A stretch of 64,000 nucleotides of DNA from Streptomyces sp. NRRL S-244 (GTDB lineage: Bacteria; Actinomycetota; Actinomycetes; Streptomycetales; Streptomycetaceae). The stretch spans positions 71,354 to 135,353 of the forward strand of contig NZ_JOCX01000017.1 in NCBI RefSeq assembly GCF_000717915.1, in the 5' to 3' direction. Positions 53,017-62,431 of the stretch are shown in pieces. The translations under genes were made by a program, and so were the position numbers. Each line of letters begins with the position of its first letter. The first letter of the stretch is position 1. The notes beneath the pieces were generated by a model, which was not told the DNA's origin, searched no databases, and saw nothing but the letters and a program-made list of their open reading frames with translations.

Positions 53017-55107
53017 CTAAACGGGGCGCGCGCCCGGGGGTGCCGTACGGGCACCCGCCCCCTCCCGCACCGCGCTCAGCAGGGCGTTCGCCCGGGGCGA
53101 GGCGGCCAGTGCCTCCAGGGTCAGCGGCCGCCCGGCCGAGTCCGCGAGCGGCAGCCGCCAATTGGGGTACTGGTCCCAGGTCCCGGGCAGGTTCTGCGGC
53201 CGCCGGTCCCCCACCGCGTCGGGCAGCCATACGCCGACCAGGCGGGCGGGGGTGCGCAGCAGGAAGCCGTACAGGGCCCGTACGGCGGCCTCCTCGCCCT
53301 TGGTGTCCAGGCCGAGCCCCTCCAGTACGTCCAGCCACTGCGCGGTGTCGGCGGCGTCCTGGGCCCGCTCCTCCTCGACCGGGCGGGTCAGCAGGCCGAG
53401 CCGGTCGCGCAGTTCCACATGGCCGCCGGCCAGCTTGGCGGCGGTGGGCGGCAGATCGTGGGTGGTGGCGGTGGCCAGGCAGTCGGCGCGCCAGGCCCCG
53501 GGGGCGAGCGGCTGCCCGTCGCCCGCCCAGTCGCGTTCGAACCAGAGGACCGAAGTGCCGAGCACCCCGCGCCGGGCCAGCGCCTTGCGGACGCGCGGCT
53601 CCACCGTCCCGAGGTCCTCGCCGATGACCGGGGCCCCGGCCCGGTGGGCCTCCAGTACCAGGATCGCGAGCATCGCCTCGCCGTCGTACGAGACGTACGT
53701 GCCGTCGGCGGGCGGGGCGCCCTCCGGGATCCACCAGAGCCGGAACAGGCCCATGACGTGGTCGATGCGCAGGGCGCCCGCGTAGCGGAACACCCCGCGC
53801 AGCAGGGCCCGGAACGGCGCGTACCCGGTGGCCGCGAGCCGGTCGGGCCGCCACGGCGGCAGCCCCCAGTCCTGGCCGCGCGCGTTGAAGGCGTCGGGCG
53901 GGGCGCCGACGCAGACGCCCTTCGCGTAGAGGGGCGGGCCGAGGGTGTCCGAGCCGTGCGGGTGCACCCCGACGGCGAGGTCGTGGACGATGCCGACCGG
54001 CATCCCGGCCTCGCGGGCGGCCTGCTGGGCGGCGGCGAGCTGGGTGTCCGTCAGCCAGACCAGCCAGCGGTGGAAGTCGGCCCCGCCGCCGGAATCGCGG
54101 TCCGCGCACCAGGCGGCGTGCCGGTCGAGCGCCGCACCCTGCTCGGCGCGGAAGCGGCGGTAGTCGGCCTCGCGTTCGGGGGTGCGCGGGACGGCGTAGA
54201 GCAGTTCGAGGGCCCGGCGCTTCAGCTCCCAGACGGCGTCGCGGTCGATCAGCGCCCCCTTCTCCAGCACCTCGCGGCGCAGCTCGGCGCCTTGGCCGGC
54301 GAGTTCACCGAGGGCCTCCCGATCGGGGCAGTCGGCGTACTCGGGGACGTCCTCGATCCGCAGGTGGACGGGGTCGGGGAAGCGGCGCGAGGAGGGCCGG
54401 TACGGGGACGGGTCGGTCGGCGTCCCGGGCACGGCGGCGTGCAGCGGGTTGACCTGGACGAACCCGACCCCGTGGGCCCGGCCGGCCCACCGGGCGAGCG
54501 CGGCGAGATCGCCGAGGTCCCCCATGCCCCAGGACCGCTCGGAGAGCAGGGAGTACAGCTGCACCAGCACCCCGTGCACCCGCCCGCCCCCGCCGGGCGC
54601 CCGCTCCGGAGCCACGATCAGCGTGGCGTCCCCGGTGCGCCCGTCCGGAGTCTCGGCGACGAGCCGGTGCACCCCGAGCGGCGGCACTCGCCCCGGCTCC
54701 CGGCCCGGCGCCCCGCCCGGGTCGCGAGCGGGTTCCGCGCCCGGCCCGCGGCCCTCGGCCCCGTGGCCTTCGGCCTCGTCTCCTGCTGCCTCGTCTCCTG
54801 CTGCCTCGTCCCCCTCGACCTCGTCACCCTCCAGGCGGATCCGCGTACCGGCCGGGAGCGCGGCCAGCTCCGCGGGCGGCTCCGACCCGGCCCACCACAC
54901 CAGCACGGGCGGCAACAGCCGGTGCGCAGCCTCGCGCTCGGCTTCGGCCAGGTGCCGTCGTACGGCTTCCGGGGTGTCGCAGTCCACGCCCAGCTGCCGC
55001 AGCACGGCGACGACGGTGGCCTCCGGGACCCGGACGGTGACGTCCTCGGCGGGCTGATAGGTGGTGGCGACGCCGTGCAGCGCCGCGAGCCGGGCGAGGT
55101 CGTCCAT
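53017..55107 (-). CDS. malQ: 4-alpha-glucanotransferase (amylomaltase)
   Basis: 696 residues. GH77 enzyme that transfers alpha-1,4-glucan segments between maltodextrins. Catalytic marks: nucleophile Asp in ALRIDHVMGLFRLWWIPEG, acid/base Glu in PVIGEDLGTVEP, and the third Asp in ATTHDLPPTAAKL; WGLPPWRP and VNPLHAAVPGTPTDPSPYRPSSRRF line the substrate site. The N-terminal 150 residues form the extra actinobacterial domain and contain a low-complexity EGDEAAGDEAAGDEAEG stretch coded by a short repeat. No glycogen or maltose genes adjoin it. Confidence 0.95.
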   Translation of the reverse strand: MDDLARLAALHGVATTYQPAEDVTVRVPEATVVAVLRQLGVDCDTPEAVRRHLAEAEREAAHRLLPPVLVWWAGSEPPAELAALPAGTRIRLEGDEVEGDEAAGDEAAGDEAEGHGAEGRGPGAEPARDPGGAPGREPGRVPPLGVHRLVAETPDGRTGDATLIVAPERAPGGGGRVHGVLVQLYSLLSERSWGMGDLGDLAALARWAGRAHGVGFVQVNPLHAAVPGTPTDPSPYRPSSRRFPDPVHLRIEDVPEYADCPDREALGELAGQGAELRREVLEKGALIDRDAVWELKRRALELLYAVPRTPEREADYRRFRAEQGAALDRHAAWCADRDSGGGADFHRWLVWLTDTQLAAAQQAAREAGMPVGIVHDLAVGVHPHGSDTLGPPLYAKGVCVGAPPDAFNARGQDWGLPPWRPDRLAATGYAPFRALLRGVFRYAGALRIDHVMGLFRLWWIPEGAPPADGTYVSYDGEAMLAILVLEAHRAGAPVIGEDLGTVEPRVRKALARRGVLGTSVLWFERDWAGDGQPLAPGAWRADCLATATTHDLPPTAAKLAGGHVELRDRLGLLTRPVEEERAQDAADTAQWLDVLEGLGLDTKGEEAAVRALYGFLLRTPARLVGVWLPDAVGDRRPQNLPGTWDQYPNWRLPLADSAGRPLTLEALAASPRANALLSAVREGAGARTAPPGARPV

Positions 55108-55129
55108 GTGAGTACCTGTGTCCCTGTGT

Positions 55130-55336
55130 CTAGTCGCCTGCGGCAGCGGCCGCGGCGGGCGTGGTCGGTTCGCTCGTCAGCGGGGCCTCGTCGGCGAGCG
55201 GGGGCTCGCTGGTCAGCGGCGCGTGCGCGGAACCGGCGAGCGGGGGCTCGCTGGTGAGGGGCCCCTCGGCGGGCCCGGCCTGCGCGGGCAGGTGGGCGAG
55301 CAGCGGGGTGTGACGGGTGCCGGGTGCGGTGTTCAC
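55130..55336 (-). CDS. Short repeat-containing ORF upstream of malQ
   Basis: 68 codons from the GTG at 55336, which has AAAGGAG about 9 nt upstream. The product is disordered and repeated: PLTSEPPLAG, PLTSEPPLAD, PLTSEPTTPA, then an Ala run. No membrane segment and no known family. It lies 22 nt before malQ on the same strand, so it might be co-translated or serve as a leader. Ribosome site plus regular repeat argue for coding; short length and GC bias argue for caution. Confidence 0.45.
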   Translation of the reverse strand: MNTAPGTRHTPLLAHLPAQAGPAEGPLTSEPPLAGSAHAPLTSEPPLADEAPLTSEPTTPAAAAAAGD

Positions 55337-55733
55337 GGGCGGTTGCTCCTTTGTCCGTACGGGAGGTGAGGGTGGGTCAGGGACCATGGAACACCGCCGG
55401 GGAACATGCCAGCCATACCCCGTGGACGGCGCCGCATTCCTGGCGTATCCGGGTCAGAACCCCCGCGGACCCCGGTACGAACACCACCCGCGGCGGCGCG
55501 GACCGGCGGGCGCGGTCGGCGGGGCGGGCGGCGGGGCAGGTGGCGGGGCAGGCGGACGCTCGGAAGCGTCGGCTCCGGGGCGGTCAGGGGAACAGGCGAA
55601 GGGCGGGGCTGGGACGGGCGGGGCAGGGCGGGGAGACGGCACCGCCCCGGCGGCAGCCCGCACCCGCCGGGGGAACCGCCCCGGGACCCGGGGTCCGGGG
55701 GCGGCTCCGTCCCCTGCGACTACGGCACCGCCG
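55337..55733. other. Gene-free GC-rich stretch between the short ORF and the HNH gene
   Basis: About 400 bp without a convincing gene. It contains a run of GGCGGGGC words (55515-55560) and Gly/Arg/Pro-coding noise in every frame. It should include the promoter of the short ORF and malQ and the end of the HNH transcript; no clear terminator was found. Confidence 0.4.
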
Positions 55734-56270
55734 CTACGACGCCGCCGCGCCGATGCGGTCCAGGGCCGCTTCCGCGCCGTACGGTTCCAGGTACGGCATC
55801 CAACGGGGGTCCCGGTGGCCCGTGCCGATGATGCGCCAGGCCAGACCCGACGGCGGAGCCGGCTGGTGGCGCAGGCGCCAGCCCAGCTCCAGCAGGTGCC
55901 GGTCCGCCTTGACGTGGTTGCACCGCCGGCATGCGGCGACCACGTTGTCCCACACGTGCTGCCCGCCCCGGCTGCGCGGGATCACGTGGTCGACGCTGGT
56001 CGCGACCCCGCCGCAGTACATGCAGCGCCCGCCGTCGCGGGCGAACAGCGCGCGGCGGGTGAGTGGAACGGGCCCCCGGTAGGGGACCCGCACGAAGCGC
56101 TTGAGCCGGACCACGCTGGGCGCGGGGACGACTCTCGTCGCGCTGTGCAGAAAGGCGCCGGATTCCTCGAGGGAGACAGCTTTGTTCTCCAGGACGAGGA
56201 CGAGCGCGCGGCGGAGCGGTACGACGCCGAGCGGCTCGTACGACGCATTGAGGACCAGGACGTGCGGCAC
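55734..56270 (-). CDS. HNH endonuclease
   Basis: 178 residues. Full HNH motif with zinc knuckles: CMYCGGVATSVDHVIPRSRGGQHVWDNVVAACRRCNHVKADR, with two CxxC pairs and catalytic His in VDH. The N-terminal half (VLVLNASYEPLGVVPLRRALVLVLENKA) is the conserved lead of a widespread actinobacterial and cyanobacterial HNH group found as single chromosomal genes rather than in phages. The biological target is unknown; repair or housekeeping nuclease roles have been suggested for the family in general. Confidence 0.93.
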   Translation of the reverse strand: MPHVLVLNASYEPLGVVPLRRALVLVLENKAVSLEESGAFLHSATRVVPAPSVVRLKRFVRVPYRGPVPLTRRALFARDGGRCMYCGGVATSVDHVIPRSRGGQHVWDNVVAACRRCNHVKADRHLLELGWRLRHQPAPPSGLAWRIIGTGHRDPRWMPYLEPYGAEAALDRIGAAAS

Positions 56271-56532
56271 GGACTGCCTCCTTGTACGCCGGCGGCGCGT
56301 GGCTCGCGCCGGGACGATCTGCTCTCCAGTCTCCCCTTACGGCTGGTCGAAGCGCCACCACGCGCCCGTAACGGGTCCGAGGTGTTTTCAACCACACCCG
56401 GTTCATCCCCAGGTGAGTCCGGTCTCTCCCTCGAACACGGCAACGGGGTCACCCGAATGCCCCGTTAGTGTGGATGGCCTGCCCCGCATTCCCCCTTCCG
56501 CGGGCAGACCGCTATACCTGGAGGTTCCCGTC

Positions 56533-57618
56533 GTGCCCTGGCCTGCCGCCCTGCTGCCCCTGGCAGCCGACACCCCGGACCCGGCCGCTTCGGTCAAGGA
56601 GGCCCACGAGAGCGTCACGAACGCCGCCAGTTTCATCGAGGAGAACTGGGCCGGATGGCTGTACCTCGGCCTGAAGATCCTGCTGATCCTGGTGATCGCG
56701 GCCGCGTTCCGCTCGCTGGTCCGCAAGTCGCTGACCAAGCTCATACTGCGCATGAACCGGGGCGCCGAGGCCGTCGAGGGCATGGCGCTCGGCGGACTCC
56801 TCGTCAACGCGGAGCGCCGGCGGCAGCGCTCCGAGGCGATCGGCTCGGTCCTGCGTTCGGTGGCTTCGTTCCTGATCCTCGGCACGGCCGGGCTGATGGT
56901 GCTCGGCGCGCTCGGCATCAATCTGGGCCCGCTGCTCGCGAGTGCCGGTGTGGCCGGTGTGGCGATCGGTTTCGGCGCGCGGAACCTGGTGACGGACTTC
57001 CTGTCCGGCGTGTTCATGATCCTCGAGGACCAGTACGGCGTCGGGGACAAGATCGACGCGGGGGTGGCCTCCGGCGAGGTCGTCGAGGTCGGTCTGCGCG
57101 TCACCAAGCTGCGGGGTGACAACGGCGAGATCTGGTACGTGCGCAACGGCGAGATCAAGCGGATCGGCAACCTCAGCCAGGGCTGGGCGACGGCGGGCGT
57201 GGACGTCCAGGTCAAGCCGTCGGAGAGCCTCACCCGCATCCGCGAGGTGGTCAAGCACGTCGCGGAGGGCCTGGCCAAGGAGTCCCCTTGGGACGAGCGG
57301 CTGTGGGGCCCGGTGGAGGTGCTGGGCCTGGACGAGGTGCTGCTGGCCTCCATGACGGTGAAGGTGTCGGCGAAGACGATGCCGGGCCAGCAGTTCGCCG
57401 TGGAGCGCGAGCTGCGCTGGCGGATCAAGGAGGCCTTCGACGAGGCCGGCATCGGGATCATCGGCGGTCTGCCGGCCGCCGATGGCGAGGAGGAACCGGC
57501 CGACCCCTCGGCCGCCGTGGCCGCGCCTTCGGCGCTCGCGAACCCGGCCTCCCCGCAGTCCCTGGCCACCGCCCCGATCCCGCCGCCGGCCGCCGGCGCC
57601 CCGCGGATCACCAAGTAG
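56533..57618 (+). CDS. MscS-family mechanosensitive channel
   Basis: 361 residues from the GTG at 56533 with GGAGG 7 nt upstream. An N-terminal extension is followed by three membrane segments: WLYLGLKILLILVIAAAFRSL, SVASFLILGTAGLMVLGALGI and the pore helix LLASAGVAGVAIGFGARNLVTDFLSGVFMILEDQYGVGD, with the Gly/Ala packing of TM3. The cytosolic beta domain includes GEVVEVGLRVTKLRGDNGEIWYVRNGEI. The tail beyond 320 is Pro/Ala-rich. It opens under membrane tension to release osmolytes. Confidence 0.94.
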   Translation: MPWPAALLPLAADTPDPAASVKEAHESVTNAASFIEENWAGWLYLGLKILLILVIAAAFRSLVRKSLTKLILRMNRGAEAVEGMALGGLLVNAERRRQRSEAIGSVLRSVASFLILGTAGLMVLGALGINLGPLLASAGVAGVAIGFGARNLVTDFLSGVFMILEDQYGVGDKIDAGVASGEVVEVGLRVTKLRGDNGEIWYVRNGEIKRIGNLSQGWATAGVDVQVKPSESLTRIREVVKHVAEGLAKESPWDERLWGPVEVLGLDEVLLASMTVKVSAKTMPGQQFAVERELRWRIKEAFDEAGIGIIGGLPAADGEEEPADPSAAVAAPSALANPASPQSLATAPIPPPAAGAPRITK

Positions 57619-57660
57619 CCCCCCTCCCCCTTCCCCTTTCCTCCCTCTTCCGCACCACCC

Positions 57661-57696
57661 CGCTGCCCCCGCAGGTTCATTTCTGCGGGGGCAGCG
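57661..57696 (+). terminator. Terminator after the MscS gene
   Basis: 14-bp perfect arms CGCTGCCCCCGCAG / CTGCGGGGGCAGCG with an 8-nt loop. Confidence 0.9.
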
Positions 57697-57699
57697 GCA

Positions 57700-57735
57700 T
57701 TGACACAGCTCAAACGCCAATAGGAAACTTACCTA
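57700..57735 (+). promoter_or_regulatory. csnR promoter and ROK-type operator
   Basis: A consensus -35 TTGACA (57700-57705) is followed by the near-perfect palindrome TAGGAAACTTACCTA (57721-57735), which covers the -10 position. Only the fifth and eleventh bases fail to pair. Position and the AGGAAA-n-TT core agree with the operator type described for the ROK repressor CsnR. It is about 60 nt before the regulator start, so the operon is probably autorepressed. Confidence 0.7.
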
Positions 57736-57795
57736 ACAGTTCCTGAAGGCCACGGCCCCCGGCCACGGCCACGGCCAGGTGAGCGGAGAGCGCCC

Positions 57796-59058
57796 ATGAC
57801 CGGCACCACCCCCGGTACCCCCAGCCTGCTGCGCGTCATGAACGACCGCGCCGCGCTGGACCTGCTGCTGGAGCACGGGCCCCTGTCCCGTACCCGGATC
57901 GGCCGGCTCACCGGGCTCTCCAAGCCCACCGCCTCCCAGCTGCTGGCCCGCCTCGAAGCCGCCGGGCTGGTCGTGGCCACCGGCACCGACGGCGGCCGCC
58001 CCGGCCCCAGCGCCCAGCTGTACGGGGTCAACCCGCGCGCCGCCCACGTCGCCGGACTGGACGTCACCCCGGGCGGCATCGTCGCGGCAGTCGCCGACCT
58101 CACCGGCGAGGTGATCGGCAGCCACGAGCTCCCGTACGCCGAGGGCACCGGGGCCGTCGACCGGGTCACCCTGGCCCTCGGCGGGGCCGTCAAGGACGCC
58201 GGGCTCCAGCGCTCCGACATCCACCGGGTCGTCATCGCCACCCCGGGGTCCTTCGACCCGAGGACCGGGGCGCTGCGCTACGCCGACCACCTGCCCGGCT
58301 GGCACTCCCCCACCCTGCTGGAGGAGCTGGCGGCGGCCCTGCCGATGCCGGTCGAGTACGAGAACGACGTGAACCTGGCCGCGGTCGCCGAGCAGCGGCT
58401 CGGCGCGGCCCGCGGCCACGGGGACTTCGTCCTGCTGTGGAACGAGGAGGGCCTCGGCGCCGCCCTGGTGCTCGGCGGCCGGCTGCACCGCGGCTGGACC
58501 GGCGGCGCCGGGGAGGTCGGGTTCCTGCCCGTGCCGGGCCACCCCCTGGTCCGGCGCGTCACCCAGGTCAACTCCGGTGGCTACCAGGAGCTGGCCGGCG
58601 TGGAGGCGGTGGCCGGGATGGCGGCCGCGCTGGGCATCGGGGCACCGCCCGGGGCCACCGCGCAGCCCGCCGGACCCGGCGCCGGACCGGCGGCCGCACC
58701 GGTCGCCACGCCGGTCGCCACGCCGGTCGCCGCCGCGGTCGCGCTGCTGGCGCAGGCCGCCGGGCACCCCGAGGGGGCGAACCTGCTGCTGCTGCGGCAG
58801 TACGCCACCGCCCTGGCCACCGGCATCGCCGCGCTGGTCGCCGTACTGGACCCGGAGATCGTGGTCCTGTCCGGCGCCGTGACCGCCGCCGGCGGGGACC
58901 CGCTGCGCGAGCTCGTCGAGGCCGAACTCGCCGATCTCGCCCCCTCCCGGCCGCGCCTGGTGTCCGGCACCGTACGCGAGCGGCCCGTACTGCGCGGCGC
59001 GCTAGAGAGCGCCCTCGCCGCCACCCGCGACGAGGTCTTCGACACCTCGCGCCGCTGA
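57796..59058 (+). CDS. csnR: ROK-family transcriptional repressor, CsnR-like
   Basis: 420 residues from the ATG at 57796 with GGAGA upstream. Winged helix at the N-terminus (PLSRTRIGRLTGLSKPTASQLLARLEAAGLV), then a ROK sugar-kinase-like body: AGLDVTPGGIVAAVADLTG, VVIATPGSFDPR, the glycine loop LWNEEGLGAALVLGGRLHRGWTGGAGEVGF and VVLSGAVTAAGG. The Cys-rich zinc motif normal in ROK proteins (CxCGxxGCxE) is missing: after GEVGFLPVPGHP the sequence has VNSGGYQELAGVEA. An Ala/Pro/Thr-Val repeat insert lies at about 292-318. It heads the operon and probably senses chitosan oligosaccharides, as in S. lividans/S. coelicolor csnR-K. Confidence 0.88.
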   Translation: MTGTTPGTPSLLRVMNDRAALDLLLEHGPLSRTRIGRLTGLSKPTASQLLARLEAAGLVVATGTDGGRPGPSAQLYGVNPRAAHVAGLDVTPGGIVAAVADLTGEVIGSHELPYAEGTGAVDRVTLALGGAVKDAGLQRSDIHRVVIATPGSFDPRTGALRYADHLPGWHSPTLLEELAAALPMPVEYENDVNLAAVAEQRLGAARGHGDFVLLWNEEGLGAALVLGGRLHRGWTGGAGEVGFLPVPGHPLVRRVTQVNSGGYQELAGVEAVAGMAAALGIGAPPGATAQPAGPGAGPAAAPVATPVATPVAAAVALLAQAAGHPEGANLLLLRQYATALATGIAALVAVLDPEIVVLSGAVTAAGGDPLRELVEAELADLAPSRPRLVSGTVRERPVLRGALESALAATRDEVFDTSRR

Positions 59059-59173
59059 CCGCCCCGCCCCGCAGGACGAGCACGCCCGCCACCACCACCC
59101 CCGTCACCCCACTCCTCGTCGCACCCCCTGGCACCCGTCCCGGAAGTTCCTCCCGCAGAGAGCGAGCCCCGCC

Positions 59174-60508
59174 ATGCCCAGAACCCGCCGTCTGACCACC
59201 GCGGCCACCGCCGTCGCCGCGCTGTCCGTCCTCGCCACCGCGTGTACGGGCCAGAGCGGCACCGCGGCCTCCGACGATCCGGACAAGGAGGTCACGCTCA
59301 ACTTCTGGCACGGCTGGTCCGCGCCGAGCGAGGCCAAGGCGATCGAGGAGAACATCGCCCGGTTCGAGAAGGCGCACCCGAACATCAAGGTCAAGGTCAC
59401 GGGCAACATGACCGACGACAAGATCAACCAGGCGCTGCGCGCGGGCGGGGACAAGGCACCCGACGTGGTCTCCTCCTTCACCACCGACAGCGTCGGCAAG
59501 TTCTGCAACTCCGGTGCCTTCGCCGACTTGAACCCCTTCCTCCGGAAGTCCGGCATAGACACGGCGAAGGTCTTCCCCAAGACCCTGCTGGAGTACACCC
59601 GGTTCAACGGCAACCAGTGCACGCTGCCGCTGCTGAACGACGCGTACGGCCTCGTCTACAACAAGGACGCCTTCAAGGCCGCGGGCATCACCGAGCCGCC
59701 GAAGACGTGGAGCCAGTTCGCCGAGGTCGCGCAGAAGCTGACCAAGCCCGACGGGGACTCGTACGCCCAGCTCGGGGTCATGCCGACCTACCACGGCTAC
59801 GAGACCACCCCCGTGCGCGTGGCCGCGCAGTGGAGCCCGAAGTACTTCGACGCCGACGGCAAGTCCAACCTGGCCAAGGACCCCGCGTTCGCGAACATGC
59901 TGACGGCGCAGAAGGACCTGGTCGCCAAGCTCGGCGGCTACGAGAAGCTGGAGAAGTTTCGCAGCACCTTCGGCGACGAGTGGAGCGCCGAGCACCCCTT
60001 CCACAAGGGCCAGGTCGCGATGCAGATCGACGGCGAGTGGCGGCCGGCGATGGCCAAGGAGGCCGGGGTCACCTTCGAGATCGGCACCGCGCCGCTGCCC
60101 GTGCCGGACGACCAGGCCGCCGACTACGGCAAGGGCTACCTCTCCGGCACGATCATGGGCATCGCCTCGGGCAGCAAGAAGCAGAACGCCTCCTGGGAGC
60201 TGGTGAAGTACATGACCACCGACACCGAGGCGGTCGTGGCGTTCGCCAACGCCATCCACAACGTGCCCTCCACCCTGGCGGCCCTGGAGTCCCCGAACCT
60301 CCAGGTCACCCCGGAGTTCAAGACCTTCATCGACATCGCCCGGCACCCGAAGTCGAACACCACCCCGGCCCAGGCCGACGGCGGCACCTACCAGCTGACC
60401 TTCCAGGACCTCGCGTACGCGGTCGAGAAGGGCGACGTGGCCGACATCCCGGCCGGTCTCGCCAAGACCGGGCAGCAGATCGACACGGACATCGCGAAGG
60501 CGAAGTAG
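59174..60508 (+). CDS. csnE: ABC sugar-binding lipoprotein of the csn system
   Basis: 444 residues. Lipoprotein signal: basic RTRR, hydrophobic core, lipobox VLATAC with the Cys near residue 24. The mature part is a family 1 solute-binding protein: LNFWHGWSAPSEAKAIEENIARFEKAHPNIKVKV, NDAYGLVYNKDAFKAAGI, and the late FQDLAYAVEKGD. It binds the imported oligosaccharide outside the membrane and hands it to the two permeases that follow. The 115-nt gap after csnR could hold a second promoter. Ligand (chitosan oligosaccharide) is assigned from the operon order. Confidence 0.9.
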   Translation: MPRTRRLTTAATAVAALSVLATACTGQSGTAASDDPDKEVTLNFWHGWSAPSEAKAIEENIARFEKAHPNIKVKVTGNMTDDKINQALRAGGDKAPDVVSSFTTDSVGKFCNSGAFADLNPFLRKSGIDTAKVFPKTLLEYTRFNGNQCTLPLLNDAYGLVYNKDAFKAAGITEPPKTWSQFAEVAQKLTKPDGDSYAQLGVMPTYHGYETTPVRVAAQWSPKYFDADGKSNLAKDPAFANMLTAQKDLVAKLGGYEKLEKFRSTFGDEWSAEHPFHKGQVAMQIDGEWRPAMAKEAGVTFEIGTAPLPVPDDQAADYGKGYLSGTIMGIASGSKKQNASWELVKYMTTDTEAVVAFANAIHNVPSTLAALESPNLQVTPEFKTFIDIARHPKSNTTPAQADGGTYQLTFQDLAYAVEKGDVADIPAGLAKTGQQIDTDIAKAK

Positions 60509-60514
60509 CCCCCG

Positions 60515-61492
60515 ATGACCACCACCACTGGCACCGGCACCGGCACCGGTCCCGTCGCCCCCCTGCTGCGGGCCAAGCGCCGGCGGTCCGCCCTGCGGAC
60601 CGCGGCCTTCATGTCGCCCTGGCTGATCGGGTTCGCCGTCTTCTTCGCGTACCCGCTCGTCTCCACCGTGTACTTCTCCTTCACGAAGTACGACGGCTTC
60701 CGCCCGCCCGTCTTCAACGGCCTCGACAACTGGACGTACGTCTTCACGGACTATCCGCTGTTCTGGCCGGCCATGCGCAACACCCTGTGGCTGGTCGTGG
60801 TGATGGTCGCCTGCCGGGTCGTCTTCGGCCTCGGCGTCGGCCTGCTCATCACCAGGATCAAGACGGCGGCGGGGATCTTCCGGACCCTGTTCTACCTGCC
60901 CTACCTGGCTCCGCCGGTGGCCGCGACCCTGGCCTTCGTCTTCCTGCTCAACCCCGGCACCGGCCCGGTCAACACCCTGCTGGAGGCGGCCGGTCTGCCC
61001 GCCCCCGGCTGGTTCACCGACGCCGACTGGTCCAAGCCCGCGCTCACCGTCCTGGCGGTGTGGGGGGTCGGCGACCTGATGGTCATCTTCATGGCCGCGC
61101 TGCTCGACGTACCGAAGGAGCAGTACGAGGCCGCCGAGCTGGACGGGGCCGGCGCCTGGGCGCGGTTCCGGCACATCACCCTGCCGAACATCTCGCCGAT
61201 CATCCTGTTCGCGGTGGTCACCGGGGTCATCCAGGCCATGCAGTACTACACGCAGCCCCTGGTGGCGGGGAAGGTCGCCTCGGGTGTCATCGGCGGCTCG
61301 GGCCAGCAGTTCGAGCCGGGCTACCCCGACAAGTCCACGCTGACCCTCCCCCAGGTCGTCTACAACGTCGGCTTCCAGCGCTTCGACTACGGCACCGCGT
61401 GTGTCGTCGCGCTGGTCCTCTTCGCCCTCTCCATGGCCTTCACCGCACTGCTGATGCGCCGCCGTGGCGGGCTGATCGGAGCAGGTGACTGA
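60515..61492 (+). CDS. csnF: ABC sugar permease (MalF type) of the csn system
   Basis: 325 residues, starting 6 nt after csnE. Six membrane segments (for example AAFMSPWLIGFAVFFAYPLVSTVYFSF and NTLWLVVVMVACRVVFGLGVGLL). The EAA loop that contacts the ATPase is EQYEAAELDGAGAWARFRHITLPNISPI. The N-terminus has a Thr-Gly repeat (TTTGTGTGTG). No ATPase gene follows; sugar systems of this kind in Streptomyces use the shared MsiK ATPase. Confidence 0.92.
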   Translation: MTTTTGTGTGTGPVAPLLRAKRRRSALRTAAFMSPWLIGFAVFFAYPLVSTVYFSFTKYDGFRPPVFNGLDNWTYVFTDYPLFWPAMRNTLWLVVVMVACRVVFGLGVGLLITRIKTAAGIFRTLFYLPYLAPPVAATLAFVFLLNPGTGPVNTLLEAAGLPAPGWFTDADWSKPALTVLAVWGVGDLMVIFMAALLDVPKEQYEAAELDGAGAWARFRHITLPNISPIILFAVVTGVIQAMQYYTQPLVAGKVASGVIGGSGQQFEPGYPDKSTLTLPQVVYNVGFQRFDYGTACVVALVLFALSMAFTALLMRRRGGLIGAGD

Positions 61493-61493
61493 G

Positions 61494-62426
61494 ATGGCCC
61501 AGCTGACCGACACGACGACGCCCGCAGCCGCGAGGACGTCCGGGACGGCCTCGCGTACGACCGGATCCGGACCGCGCCGCCGCGGCGGCGCCCGCGGCGG
61601 CCGCAAGGCGCTCCTGCACTGGATCGGCGTGCACGCCCTCGGCGTCGCCGCCGCCCTGTTCTTCGTCCTCCCGTTCGTCTTCCTCTTCCTGACCTCCCTG
61701 ATGAGCGACCAGCAGGCGCTGACCCGCGACCTGGTGCCCGACACCTGGGAATGGGACAACTACGCCAAGGTGTGGAACACCCCGGGCTTCCTGACCTGGT
61801 GGCGCAACACCCTTCTGTACGCCGGGCTGGGCACACTGCTGACCGTGGTCTCCTCGGTGCCCGTGGCGTACGCGCTCGCCAAGTTCCGCTTCCGCGGGCG
61901 GCGGCTGTCGCTGCTGCTGGTGATCGCCATGATGATGCTGCCCCCGCAGGTGGTGGTCATCCCGATGTACCTGTTCTGGGCCAAGCAGCTGGACCTGTCC
62001 GGCACCCTGTGGCCGCTGATCATCCCGATGGCGTTCGGCGACGCGTTCTCGATCTTCCTGCTCCGCCAGTTCCTGCTGACCATCCCCGACGAGTACCTGG
62101 ACGCGGCCAAGGTCGACGGCTGCGGCGAGGTCCGCACCCTGCTGCGCGTCGTCCTGCCGATGGCCAAGCCGGGGATCGCCGCCGTCGCGCTGTTCCAGTT
62201 CTTCTCCGCCTGGAACGACTACTTCGGCCCGCAGATCTACGCCTCGGACAACCCCGCCGCCTGGACCCTCAGTTACGGACTGGAGTCCTTCAAGGGGGCG
62301 CACCACACCAACTGGAACCTCACCATGGCCGCGACCGTGCTGGTCATGGCACCGGTGATCGTCCTCTTCTTCTTCGCCCAGAAGGCGTTCGTCGAGGGCG
62401 TCACCCTGACGGGAGTGAAAGGCTAG
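61494..62426 (+). CDS. csnG: ABC sugar permease (MalG type) of the csn system
   Basis: 310 residues from the ATG at 61494; an in-frame GTG at 61485 lies inside the previous gene. Six membrane segments, with the EAA loop DEYLDAAKVDGCGEVRTLLRVVLPMAKPGIAAV. The first 40 residues are Thr/Ala/Arg-rich and cytosolic. It pairs with csnF to form the translocation path; start spacing of one nucleotide after the csnF stop shows coupling. Confidence 0.92.
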   Translation: MAQLTDTTTPAAARTSGTASRTTGSGPRRRGGARGGRKALLHWIGVHALGVAAALFFVLPFVFLFLTSLMSDQQALTRDLVPDTWEWDNYAKVWNTPGFLTWWRNTLLYAGLGTLLTVVSSVPVAYALAKFRFRGRRLSLLLVIAMMMLPPQVVVIPMYLFWAKQLDLSGTLWPLIIPMAFGDAFSIFLLRQFLLTIPDEYLDAAKVDGCGEVRTLLRVVLPMAKPGIAAVALFQFFSAWNDYFGPQIYASDNPAAWTLSYGLESFKGAHHTNWNLTMAATVLVMAPVIVLFFFAQKAFVEGVTLTGVKG

Positions 62427-62431
62427 TGACC

